Shown: piece after piece, positions 44,590 through 51,773 of the stretch
How the letters are laid out: every line of letters starts with the position of its first letter
Numbering within the stretch: the first letter of the stretch is position 1
From: Nitrospirales bacterium
GTDB lineage: Bacteria > Nitrospirota > Nitrospiria > Nitrospirales > UBA8639
Length of the DNA: 51,773 nucleotides
Assembly: GCA_029261235.1 (NCBI GenBank)
Contig: JAJDBS010000130.1
Location: 1-51,773, forward strand
Reading direction: 5' to 3'
Position numbers and translations under genes: made by a program
The notes under the pieces: model-generated
The model's input: only the letters and a program-made list of their open reading frames with translations
Database searches by the model: none
Told to the model about the DNA's origin: nothing

Positions 44590-45015
44590 ATGGATGCATT
44601 ATCATTATTACCCCAACATCATCAAAAAGACTTTGATTCCCGCTATCGCATTGTGTTGATTGCAGCCCAACGGGCTAAGCAGTTGGTGCGAGGTGCCCGG
44701 TCTGAGGGAAAAAGTAAATTTACGAAAGACACGTCGAAAGCCCTCGAAGAAGTCTTGGGAGGCAGTGTCCCCTATCTTATAGGAGACGAAGCGAAAGAGG
44801 CGATTAGAGTTGCAAAAATGGCCAATCAACGGCCGATTGATCCGGCTCTGTATGCGCAGCCAGATGAGACCGCCAAAGAAATCAAAAAAGAATTGAGCGT
44901 GTATATTGATGATACCGCTCAACATGGTATAGCGGAAGTTGGTCCCGAGGCTGAGACAGCATCCGAGACAGTATCTGAGGCATCAGGCGAGGCACCATCT
45001 GAGATATCAAGCTAA
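44590..45015 (+). CDS. rpoZ: DNA-directed RNA polymerase omega subunit
   Basis: 141 residues; typical omega is 70-110. The conserved core is at residues 16-80: FDSRYRIVLIAAQRAKQLVRGA, followed by a shortened helix and DEAKEAIRVAKM. Omega helps assemble the polymerase beta' subunit and in many bacteria forms part of the ppGpp site. The last 35 residues are an acidic, repetitive tail rich in E, A and S (AETASETVSEASGEAPSEISS), absent from E. coli omega. Position after gmk is the usual gene order. Fourteen nt before coaBC. Confidence 0.92.
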   Translation: MDALSLLPQHHQKDFDSRYRIVLIAAQRAKQLVRGARSEGKSKFTKDTSKALEEVLGGSVPYLIGDEAKEAIRVAKMANQRPIDPALYAQPDETAKEIKKELSVYIDDTAQHGIAEVGPEAETASETVSEASGEAPSEISS

Positions 45016-45029
45016 ATGAGTGTTGGAAA

Positions 45030-46271
45030 ATGACAGATGCCCTATTAGCTGGGAAGCACATCGTGCTGGCCGTGACGGGGAGCATTGCTGCATATAAAGC
45101 AATTGGGCTCCTTCGTCTTTTGACTCAGCGAGGGGCGACAGTGCATGTCGTGATGACCGAATCCGCCAAGCAATTTGTCGCGCCTTTGACCTTTGAAGTC
45201 TTGTCGGGCTCGCCGGTGACTGATGATCTGTTTTCTGGTCATCAGGATATGAAGCATCTGTCGCTCACCGAACATGCCGATCTGTTACTCGTGGCACCGT
45301 GCACCGCCAATACACTTGCCAAAATAGCTTTAGGACTTGCGGACGATGTATTGGGGACAATGGCGTTAACACTGCAATGCCCCTTGATGATTTGCCCTGC
45401 TATGGATGGAGAAATGTGGGCGCATGCCACCGTGCAAGCACATGCGAAGACTCTGCAATCGAGAGGGGTGACTATTGTTGAGCCAGAAAATGGGGAACTG
45501 GCTTCTGGGCAGTGGGGTCAGGGTCGGTTGGCGACAGAGGACATGATTCTGACGACGGTGCAGACTGTTCTTCAACCGCGAAGGGATTGGCAAGGAGAGC
45601 GGGTCTTGATATCAGCTGGTCCGACCCAAGAACCGATTGACCCTGTTCGTTTTTTGAGCAATGGCTCATCTGGAAAAATGGGGTATGCCATAGCAGAAGC
45701 TGCTGCAGCACGCGGAGCGGAGGTGGTCTTAGTTTCAGGCCCGACACAACTTGCGTGTCCCTTAGGAGTCACGCGAGTGCCAGTTGTGACGGCGGATGAC
45801 ATGTTACAGGCCTTGTCCGCACGATTTGAGTGGGCCACCACGCTTATCATGGCCGCGGCTGTCGGGGATTTCCGAGCGAAGGAATCATATTCCCACAAAG
45901 TCAAAAAAGAGCAGTGGAATGGGGAAGCCCTTCAGTTAGAGCGGACTCCGGATATCTTACTGGCGCTCTCTGCCCAACGAACGCATCAACTGATGATTGG
46001 TTTTGCCGCAGAAACGGATGACCTCGTTGAACATGGACAATCGAAACTTCACAACAAACAGCTAGATATGTTGGTCGCCAATCAAGTTGGTGGAAAACAT
46101 TCCGCCTTTGGGAATGATTCGAACGAAGTCATTGTGCTTACCCCCAATACTGCACCATTTTCCATTCCACGTATGCCAAAGCAGCAACTAGCCGACGTTC
46201 TTTTAGATCGGATCAAAATGCTGTCCACGTCTCCTCAATCTCAGCACTCCGCTTCACAATCCCTTTCATAG
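45030..46271 (+). CDS. coaBC: Bifunctional phosphopantothenoylcysteine decarboxylase/synthetase
   Basis: 413 residues. The N-terminal CoaC flavoprotein half (1-185) has VTGSIAAYKAIGLLRLL, the catalytic-histidine region KHLSLTEHADLLLVAPCTANTLAK and CPAMDGEMW. The CoaB half (190-400) has ISAGPTQEPIDPVRFLSNGSSGKMGYAIAEAA and the AAVGDFR motif. Together they make 4'-phosphopantetheine for coenzyme A. Two departures from the E. coli enzyme are visible: the P-A-M-N motif reads PAMD, and the flap cysteine position reads LASG instead of ACG. Both occur in other lineages as far as I recall, so activity is still expected. Last gene of the run. Confidence 0.95.
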   Translation: MTDALLAGKHIVLAVTGSIAAYKAIGLLRLLTQRGATVHVVMTESAKQFVAPLTFEVLSGSPVTDDLFSGHQDMKHLSLTEHADLLLVAPCTANTLAKIALGLADDVLGTMALTLQCPLMICPAMDGEMWAHATVQAHAKTLQSRGVTIVEPENGELASGQWGQGRLATEDMILTTVQTVLQPRRDWQGERVLISAGPTQEPIDPVRFLSNGSSGKMGYAIAEAAAARGAEVVLVSGPTQLACPLGVTRVPVVTADDMLQALSARFEWATTLIMAAAVGDFRAKESYSHKVKKEQWNGEALQLERTPDILLALSAQRTHQLMIGFAAETDDLVEHGQSKLHNKQLDMLVANQVGGKHSAFGNDSNEVIVLTPNTAPFSIPRMPKQQLADVLLDRIKMLSTSPQSQHSASQSLS

Positions 46272-46280
46272 TTCTCCAGT

Positions 46281-46300
46281 ATTCTCAAATTTCTGGAGCT
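46281..46300 (+). terminator. Weak stem-loop after coaBC
   Basis: CTCCAG and CTGGAG around 46273-46300 form a 6-bp stem with a 13-base A+T-rich loop, followed by CTCTTTATT. It could end the coaBC transcript but is a poor terminator. Confidence 0.3.
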
Positions 46301-46365
46301 CTTTATTCTGATCGGGCTACGTTCTGAGATCATGAAAGGAGATTCGGCCCTGATAGAACAATATT

Positions 46366-46695
46366 TTATTCTTCTTGGTAAGTGATGTGAACACGAAATA
46401 GATAATCATTCAGATCGTCGAGGCTTGACAGTATATTTGACTTATTGCTCTTAAGAGCCGCTTCTTCTAATGCATGGCCTATTTCCGTAATTCTATCGAA
46501 TCCAAATCCAGCACCAGACTCTTTCATGCTATGTCCTATCGTTCGAATCTTGCCATAAGCACCGTTTTGTAACGCATTCTCAATAAGAGTGATATCCTCT
46601 TTTCGATTGTCTAGGTACTCTGGGATGAGATCAGCGAGGTCAGCGTCAATGCAGGCTTCGTAGGATAGTCCTTGAGACAATGTTTCTTTGCTCAT
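46366..46695 (-). CDS. Hpt-domain phosphotransfer protein
   Basis: 109 residues, a single Hpt domain. The phosphoryl-accepting histidine is H55 in IGHSMKESGAGFGF, matching the family's H-S-x-K-G-S-x-x-x-G with E in place of the first G. Helices before and after it are intact (ADLIPEYLDNRKEDITLIENAL, FDRITEIGHALEEAALKS). Hpt proteins pass phosphate between receiver domains. Its start overlaps the stop of the receiver remnant upstream (ATGA), so it was the last part of a phosphorelay locus that has since decayed. Whether it still has partners in the cell is unknown. Confidence 0.85.
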   Translation of the reverse strand: MSKETLSQGLSYEACIDADLADLIPEYLDNRKEDITLIENALQNGAYGKIRTIGHSMKESGAGFGFDRITEIGHALEEAALKSNKSNILSSLDDLNDYLFRVHITYQEE

Positions 46696-46922
46696 TTCCA
46701 GATTCTCCTAGTGGAGTGGGCGAATTGTTGGGTTGCCTGTAATAGGCGATCCTTTTTGATGGGTTTGGTTGAATATGTTGTACATCCAGCTTGTAAGCTT
46801 TCTTTTACTTCTTCTTTTAACGCATTGGCTCTAAGCGCCAATATGGGGGTTGGACCTTGGCCATGGGTACTTTCCCAATGACGAATTTTCTTAGTTACTT
46901 GATTGCCATACATCACTGGCAC
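46692..46922 (-). pseudogene. Receiver-domain remnant of a decayed hybrid kinase
   Basis: The 76 residues from GTG 46922 are the second half of a receiver domain: MPVMYGNQVTKKIRHWE, PILALRANALKEEVKESLQAGCTTYSTKPIKKDRLL. The conserved threonine of ALTANA has become arginine, and MPVMDG has become MPVMYG. The first half, with the acidic pair and the phosphoacceptor aspartate, is missing. In the same frame upstream the sequence reads ELEKTQELYLFTPTTFRNIA before a stop. It cannot be phosphorylated. Confidence 0.75.
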
Positions 46923-47005
46923 GATCGAAGCTATATTTCGAAAAGTTGTTGGTGTGAATAGGTATAATTCTTGAGTCTTTTCTAGTTCCTAGAGCATAGT
47001 CGACA

Positions 47006-47074
47006 TTTCAGGGAACGTTGGATGTCTTCATAAACGCAAGTTACACCACCTTCTGTTCCATCGGCATTAATTAC
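47006..47074 (-). pseudogene. PAS-domain remnant of the same decayed kinase
   Basis: On the minus strand the frame reads VINADGTEGGVTCVYEDIQR followed by SL, the typical last strand of a PAS/PAC domain leading into a linker. The frame then hits a stop. The neighbouring frame continues ELEKTQEL, as expected after PAS in a kinase, so a frameshift plus deletion of the kinase core is likely. Confidence 0.55.
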
Positions 47075-47437
47075 CTATTACTTAAAAAGTTGGAAACATG
47101 TCGAAATACATGTTGATCATTGCTCTCCACGTTCGTACCCGCCCTTTGAATCCGTGAACACAATTTTCAGTCCTGGGTCATTTTTTTGAGATTTAAGATT
47201 TTCTCGTCGGCATTGTTTTTGCTCAATTAGGCTTTGTCGTGTTGTACATTTTATTAGGCTGTATAGCTAAACGAAGCCATAGGATTGGCGTTTAGAAATT
47301 CACAGTATGTGTTGAGACATATTTTTTTTTGTGAACGGGGTAGCAATGCATGTTGATCGGCAAAAAATGCCTAGGCGATTTGATGTATGGAGACTCGCTG
47401 TATTGGCAAAGTGCGTGAGAATAGAATTGTTGAGCGA
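47075..47437. other. A+T-rich region upstream of pelA
   Basis: No gene. The left part may be more of the decayed kinase. The right part should hold the pel promoter; no TGG-N8-TTGC site and no clear -35/-10 pair was found. Confidence 0.4.
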
Positions 47438-50245
47438 ATGAGTCTATTGGGATCTTTGAGTACATGGAGGGAAAGCGCCGCTCATTTCTCCATCGGACTC
47501 TGTCTGCTGTTAGGTGTTGGCGTTGGGAATAGTTGGAGCCAGGATTTTAGTGTGGCTGTGTTTTATGGAGCCAATCCTCCTTGGGATGAATTGCGCGCGT
47601 TTAATGTGGTGGTGGTCGAACCAGATCATGGGTTTCAGCCTAAAGAATATAAGACTTCTACCAGTGAATTGTTTGCGTATGTCAGCCTTGGAGAAGTCCT
47701 GCCATCGCGTGCCTATGCGCAGTACATTCCCAAAGATTGGATTATTGGAGAGAACAAGGCTTGGGAATCTAAGATTGTGGATCAAACGCAAGACGAATGG
47801 GGGGAGTTTTTCCTTACGAAAATCATTGATCCGTTATGGCGTCAGGGATATCGAGGGTTTTTTTTGGATACGCTTGATTCCTATCAATTGGTTCAACAAG
47901 ACCAAGGGTTTCAGAAGGCGCAGCAGCAAGGTCTTATTAATGTGATTCGAAAGATTAAACAGAAATATCCTGAAGCAAAGTTGATTTTTAATCGAGGATT
48001 TGAACTTGTTTCTCATGTACACCAAGAGATGTATGCGTTGGCGGTGGAATCCTTATTCCAAGGTTGGAATCCTTCTTTGAAGCAATTCACTCCTGTTTCC
48101 CAGCACGACCGTGATTGGTTGTTAGGGAAGCTCGAATCTTTTCGCCAGCGTTACCACTTTCCTGTACTCGTCATTGACTATCTTCCTCCTGAACGGCGAC
48201 TGGAAGCCAGAGCGGTGGCCGAGAAAATTCAAAAAATCGGATTCATTCCGTGGGTGACGACCCCTGATTTGGATGCTCTTGGTGTAGGGGCGGTCGAAGT
48301 CATTCCTCGAAAAGTGTTGCTCATCTATGATAGCCGACATCATCCTGATCTGGCCTTAAGTGAAGTTCATCGATTTGTTGATTTCCCCTTACAGCATCTT
48401 GGTTTGGTGCCTCAGCATTGGGATATTCGACGAGGTCTTCCCCCAAATGCTGTCAGTGGTCGCTATGCAGGCATTGTAGTCTGGATGGCAGGGCTAGAAT
48501 CTCCATTAGATGAAGTCTTTCATCAATGGATATCTCGAAAAATTCTCCAACAGGTCAAAGTCGTATTTTTCGGTACTTTCGGATTTCCTTATCGGAATGA
48601 TCTCCTTCAGTCGTTTGAAATTGATATAGGAACTCAATCTCGTGGGCTTGAACGGATTCAGGTTCGAAGTTTGGATCCTATGATTGGAGTGGAATTTCCT
48701 CCGATTGCGGATCGACGCCATTTCTTCCCATTGCGCAATCGAGGTGGATCATCACTGCTACAACTCGTCCAAGGAAAGAATACGATTCAAGATGCCGTGG
48801 GGTTGTCCTGGTGGGGAGGTTATGCGCTTGATCCCTTCCCGGTCTTGGAGATGCCCGAGGGGCAAGGAAATCGGTGGGTATTTGACCCCATACGATTTTT
48901 TCAACGTGCGTTGCAGATTGAGCCTTTACCTATACCAGAAACCACCACGCGGTTTGGGCGCAGGCTGCTGTTGTCTCATGTTGATGGAGATGGATTTCCC
49001 AGTCGTGTTGAATTCAATCATTCTTTATCTGATGTTGAATACGCAGGAGAAATGTTGTTGGATGATATTCTTCGACGTTATACCATTCCGACAACAGTTT
49101 CGATCATTGAAGGGGAAATAGGTAAAGCTGGATTGTATCCAAAGCTATCACCACGATTGGAAGAGGTGGCTAAGCGTATCTTTGCACTCCCTCACGTAGA
49201 AATTGCCAGTCATTCCTATTCTCACCCATTTGCCTGGCAGGCAGCATATAACAAAGACGTCAAAAGTCCACATCTCCCCATCCTAGGGTATGCCTTTACG
49301 CAAGATGAGTTGCCACGAGAAATTAGAGGATCGGTCGATTACATTGATCAATACTTAGCTCCACAGAATAAGTCTACGAAAGTTTTTTTATGGACAGGAG
49401 ATTGTAATCCTTCTGAGCGGGCGTTGAAGCTAGTAGAAGGTCGCGGTCTGGTCAATATGAATGGAGGGGATACCACGATCACAAAGCAGAATCCTTCGTT
49501 GACGGCTGTGGCTCCTCTCGGAATTCAAAAAGGCGCCTATCTCCAAGTTTACGCTCCAAATCAAAATGAAAATATGTACACGAATTTATGGAAAGGCCCT
49601 TTTTATGGCTATCAACAAGTCATCGAAACGTTTCAGCTAACTGAATTTCCTCGACGGTTTAAACCCATCAATATTTACTATCACACCTACTCCGCAAGCA
49701 AAGAAGCGTCCTTAGCGGCTTTGCATAAAGTGTATGACTGGGCTTTAGCGCAACCAGTAAATCCCATTTATGTCTCAGAGTATGTGCGATTAGTACAAGA
49801 CTTTTCCCACATGATTATTACTCGCTTCAATGGCGGATGGAAAATTGGAAATTTGAAGAGTACGACGGAGCTTCGCGTTTCTCAAGCTATGGGTTTTCCC
49901 GATTTGCAAAAGAGTCGAGGCATCCTTGGATATGCTGATCATGGTGAAGAGCGATATATCCATGTTAATCCTTCCCAATCTCCATTTCTGGTGATGTCTG
50001 TCGAACCACCAACTCGTCCGTATTTAGTGTCAACGAACGGAATTATTCAGAAATGGAAGCGTATAGGGACTGGGGTTGAGGTGGAATTGAAAGGGTATCG
50101 TGCGCTCACGAGTGTTATCGGAAATGTGACGAGGTGTGAGGTTGTAGAAGGTCCAAGCTTAGTTGAACAAAAACTCGACGGACCGAATCTTATGCTTCGC
50201 TTTGGTGAAGGGCAGGATCACGTTGCTTCAATCGTCTGCGGATAA
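47438..50245 (+). CDS. pelA: PelA-like protein: GH114 hydrolase + polysaccharide deacetylase
   Basis: 935 residues from ATG 47438; an ATG at 47387 would add 17. I prefer 47438 because it brings the signal peptide (HFSIGLCLLLGVGVGNSWSQ) near the start, though neither has a strong ribosome binding site. Residues 30-270 are a GH114-type TIM barrel (VAVFYGANPPWDELRAFNVVVVEPDHG, AYVSLGEV, GYRGFFLDTLDSY). A middle Rossmann-like part follows. About residues 510-760 contain a deacetylase-like region with LSHVDGDGFPSRVEFN and HVEIASHSYSHPFAWQ, the metal-binding D and H-x3-H. The end is beta-rich. In Pseudomonas, PelA hydrolyses and deacetylates the Pel polysaccharide in the periplasm. pelB overlaps its end. 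Confidence 0.9.
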   Translation: MSLLGSLSTWRESAAHFSIGLCLLLGVGVGNSWSQDFSVAVFYGANPPWDELRAFNVVVVEPDHGFQPKEYKTSTSELFAYVSLGEVLPSRAYAQYIPKDWIIGENKAWESKIVDQTQDEWGEFFLTKIIDPLWRQGYRGFFLDTLDSYQLVQQDQGFQKAQQQGLINVIRKIKQKYPEAKLIFNRGFELVSHVHQEMYALAVESLFQGWNPSLKQFTPVSQHDRDWLLGKLESFRQRYHFPVLVIDYLPPERRLEARAVAEKIQKIGFIPWVTTPDLDALGVGAVEVIPRKVLLIYDSRHHPDLALSEVHRFVDFPLQHLGLVPQHWDIRRGLPPNAVSGRYAGIVVWMAGLESPLDEVFHQWISRKILQQVKVVFFGTFGFPYRNDLLQSFEIDIGTQSRGLERIQVRSLDPMIGVEFPPIADRRHFFPLRNRGGSSLLQLVQGKNTIQDAVGLSWWGGYALDPFPVLEMPEGQGNRWVFDPIRFFQRALQIEPLPIPETTTRFGRRLLLSHVDGDGFPSRVEFNHSLSDVEYAGEMLLDDILRRYTIPTTVSIIEGEIGKAGLYPKLSPRLEEVAKRIFALPHVEIASHSYSHPFAWQAAYNKDVKSPHLPILGYAFTQDELPREIRGSVDYIDQYLAPQNKSTKVFLWTGDCNPSERALKLVEGRGLVNMNGGDTTITKQNPSLTAVAPLGIQKGAYLQVYAPNQNENMYTNLWKGPFYGYQQVIETFQLTEFPRRFKPINIYYHTYSASKEASLAALHKVYDWALAQPVNPIYVSEYVRLVQDFSHMIITRFNGGWKIGNLKSTTELRVSQAMGFPDLQKSRGILGYADHGEERYIHVNPSQSPFLVMSVEPPTRPYLVSTNGIIQKWKRIGTGVEVELKGYRALTSVIGNVTRCEVVEGPSLVEQKLDGPNLMLRFGEGQDHVASIVCG

Positions 50246-51773
50246 TGTTTCTCAGTCGGTCAAACCAGAAGAACGCTTGTTTCCTCTCTGGAAGCTTATT
50301 GGGCTTGGAATTGGTGCCCTCATGGTCTTGGGCTTGTTGTATGGGAATCAACGCATAGTGGAACAAATTGCGAATGTGAAGGATCCAGATAGTATTAGTG
50401 TATTTTTTTTGAAGAACATGCAACAAGAACATCCACAAGACGAATCTTGGCGAATCTTACTTGCGCGGCAACAATTAGAATTGGGTGACTTGAGTCAAGC
50501 ACAACAAACGGTGAAACTACTCTTGAATGGCCCTGATCTGGCTTTACATAAAGAAGCGGCGTTGATTGATTTGCAAATACTGGAAATGCAGATGTTGGTC
50601 GGTGTGAAGAATGGCCAAAAGAAGCGAGATTTACAAGTGATCATGGTCACACGAATCCAAGAGCTCTTGTTGTATGCAACGACACAGCATGATCTTTCAG
50701 GCTTAGCCGATTCAGCATTACTTGCGGAGGATTGGCAATTAGCGACTCAAGTGTATCGCCAATTGGCGCAAGCTGATCCAGGCAAACAAGGGAAATGGTT
50801 TCGTAAGGGAGCTCAACTTGCGCTAGGACAAGGAGCCTATGTGCAAGCCGCAGAGTTGTTTTTTTTGGCTCGGGAGAGCAGCCAAACATTTGAGGGAAAA
50901 CGAAAAAATTATTTATCGGCACTCAAGGCTCTGATAGCAGGAAATAAACTACAAGAAGCCTTAGTCCAAGCCGAGGAGCATCTTGGAAATTTAGATCAAG
51001 ATGACATCACGCTAAAATTTTTAGTGAAGTTAGGCAGGGCTGCGGGCAATGGAGCTTTTTCCCAAAAATATGTCGAAAAATTATTGCAGGTGTCACGTGG
51101 AGTCTTAGGGAGAACGTTTGCGACATTGACATCGAGTCACTCCAAGTCTTCCTGGAGAAGAAATGTTGTCTATAGGCAGCATTATTTACCTAGGGCGTTG
51201 AAGTCCGGGCAACTAGGGAGATCAAGAGAAAGACTATGGATGCAGCAGGTTTTTGATAAAAAAAACCCTCAGCGTGTGGATACTCAGAAGACGCTTCGTG
51301 CCTATGATCCGGCGGTCTATGAGTTGGCGTACACGGTGTATGTAGAGAATGGGCAAGTGGAGCAGGCGTATGCCGTGGCGAGTGCGGCGAGTGCGGCGGT
51401 GCCAGAAGATGTGATGTGGCGGACGAGGTGGGCGGAAGTGGCGGAATGGACGGGGCGAGCAACTGAGGCGCTCGTGCAATGGCAATTCCTCGCCCAACAC
51501 GCTCCGAGTCCGAAAGTCTGGGCGGCGATCATGCGGCTAGTCCCTGGGGTGTCAAAACCAGCCGAGCGTGTCTTGGCACAAACGGCGTTGGAGTTGGTCG
51601 TGGCGCAGGGGCCAGCTTCTGAACAACAAGTAGCACGCTGGGCGTTGTTGGAGGTGTTGCATCAGCAGGCGTTGCTCTCAAACGACCCCGCCGAACTCAG
51701 AGAACTTCAACGATATCTGCAGACGTTACTACCAGAGGTGCAGACCCTTGCTGAGGGGGAGCAATTGTTACAG
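50223..51773 (+). CDS. pelB: PelB-like TPR outer-membrane protein, 5' part (runs off window)
   Basis: The frame is open from TTG 50223 (AGGA 5 nt before) to the last base, 517 codons, so the 3' end is missing. It overlaps the pelA stop by 23 nt. Residues 20-40 (LWKLIGLGIGALMVLGLLYG) form a transmembrane anchor. The rest is TPR-like helix pairs (ILLARQQLELGDLSQAQQTVKLLL, AEDWQLATQVYRQLAQADPGKQGKW). The segment YDPAVYELAYTVYVENGQVEQAYAVA and WAEVAEWTGRATEALVQWQFLA is characteristic of PelB. PelB guides Pel polymer through the periplasm to an outer-membrane beta-barrel at its C-terminus, which lies outside the window. Alternative starts are GTG 50205 and TTG 50277. Confidence 0.85.
   Translation, partial: MLQSSADNVSQSVKPEERLFPLWKLIGLGIGALMVLGLLYGNQRIVEQIANVKDPDSISVFFLKNMQQEHPQDESWRILLARQQLELGDLSQAQQTVKLLLNGPDLALHKEAALIDLQILEMQMLVGVKNGQKKRDLQVIMVTRIQELLLYATTQHDLSGLADSALLAEDWQLATQVYRQLAQADPGKQGKWFRKGAQLALGQGAYVQAAELFFLARESSQTFEGKRKNYLSALKALIAGNKLQEALVQAEEHLGNLDQDDITLKFLVKLGRAAGNGAFSQKYVEKLLQVSRGVLGRTFATLTSSHSKSSWRRNVVYRQHYLPRALKSGQLGRSRERLWMQQVFDKKNPQRVDTQKTLRAYDPAVYELAYTVYVENGQVEQAYAVASAASAAVPEDVMWRTRWAEVAEWTGRATEALVQWQFLAQHAPSPKVWAAIMRLVPGVSKPAERVLAQTALELVVAQGPASEQQVARWALLEVLHQQALLSNDPAELRELQRYLQTLLPEVQTLAEGEQLLQ

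Noticed and set aside
51190..51532. Three minus-strand frames of 71-90 codons
   Set aside because: Antisense to the pelB coding frame, which runs open to the window end and has clear TPR/PelB content.
1..51773. tRNA, rRNA and CRISPR arrays
   Set aside because: Intergenic regions were read for T-arm-like GGTTCGAATCC sequences and for regularly spaced repeats; none was convincing.

Overview
The window is bacterial, about half G+C, and gene-dense except for a repeat-rich middle section. The best guess at the source is a Nitrospirota (Nitrospira-like) bacterium. This is inference from the yicC-gmk-rpoZ-coaBC block, the N-terminally extended HflX, a PEP-CTERM protein, a pelA-pelB pair, and dispersed TTGAA...TTTTTTCAA(C/T)A elements that resemble repeats I recall from Nitrospira genomes. 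No rRNA, tRNA or CRISPR array was seen.

Layout. 1-2.6 kb: the end of a sigma-54 response regulator, a zinc-ribbon protein, an Mrp/ApbC Fe-S carrier ATPase and a Rieske ferredoxin. 2.65-4.6 kb: a REC-PAS-HK-REC hybrid kinase on the minus strand. 5.0-11.3 kb: a complete dipeptide/oligopeptide ABC importer operon (binding protein, two permeases, two ATPases), interrupted by a copy of a dispersed repeat. 11.9-18.6 kb (minus): a membrane-anchored ankyrin protein, an unknown membrane-anchored protein, an IS5-type transposase remnant, a 1236-residue fusion of a YyaL/DUF255 protein with an aldo/keto reductase, and a cytochrome c with its own terminator. 18.9-22.5 kb: a J-domain protein, a small lipoprotein, a PEP-CTERM protein and a PAS-LuxR regulator.

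22.5-33.9 kb is the most unusual region. A membrane-tethered sigma-54 activator (CHASE2, coiled coil, AAA+, HTH) sits beside a seven-gene operon of exported proteins: three LPP20-like lipoproteins, a CsgG-like lipoprotein, a trypsin-like protease and two secreted unknowns. The flanking intergenic DNA holds four matches to the sigma-54 core promoter (TGG-N8-TTGC). Each is correctly oriented 37-115 nt before a start codon: ahead of the lipoprotein operon, an SH3-like secreted protein, a 43-residue membrane protein and the LuxR gene. Together they look like a local sigma-54 envelope regulon built around a CsgG/LPP20 outer-membrane assembly. That assignment is inferred and rests on sequence alone.

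34.8-46.3 kb is housekeeping: ArsC-like reductase, a zinc-ribbon protein, NAD kinase, ClpC (with promoter and terminator), TsaD, HflX (apparently initiated at an ATT codon), endonuclease III, YicC, guanylate kinase, RNA polymerase omega and CoaBC. 46.4-47.1 kb holds an intact Hpt protein next to the decayed remains of a PAS/REC hybrid kinase. 47.4 kb to the end holds pelA and the first part of pelB, the start of a Pel-type exopolysaccharide operon that continues outside the window.
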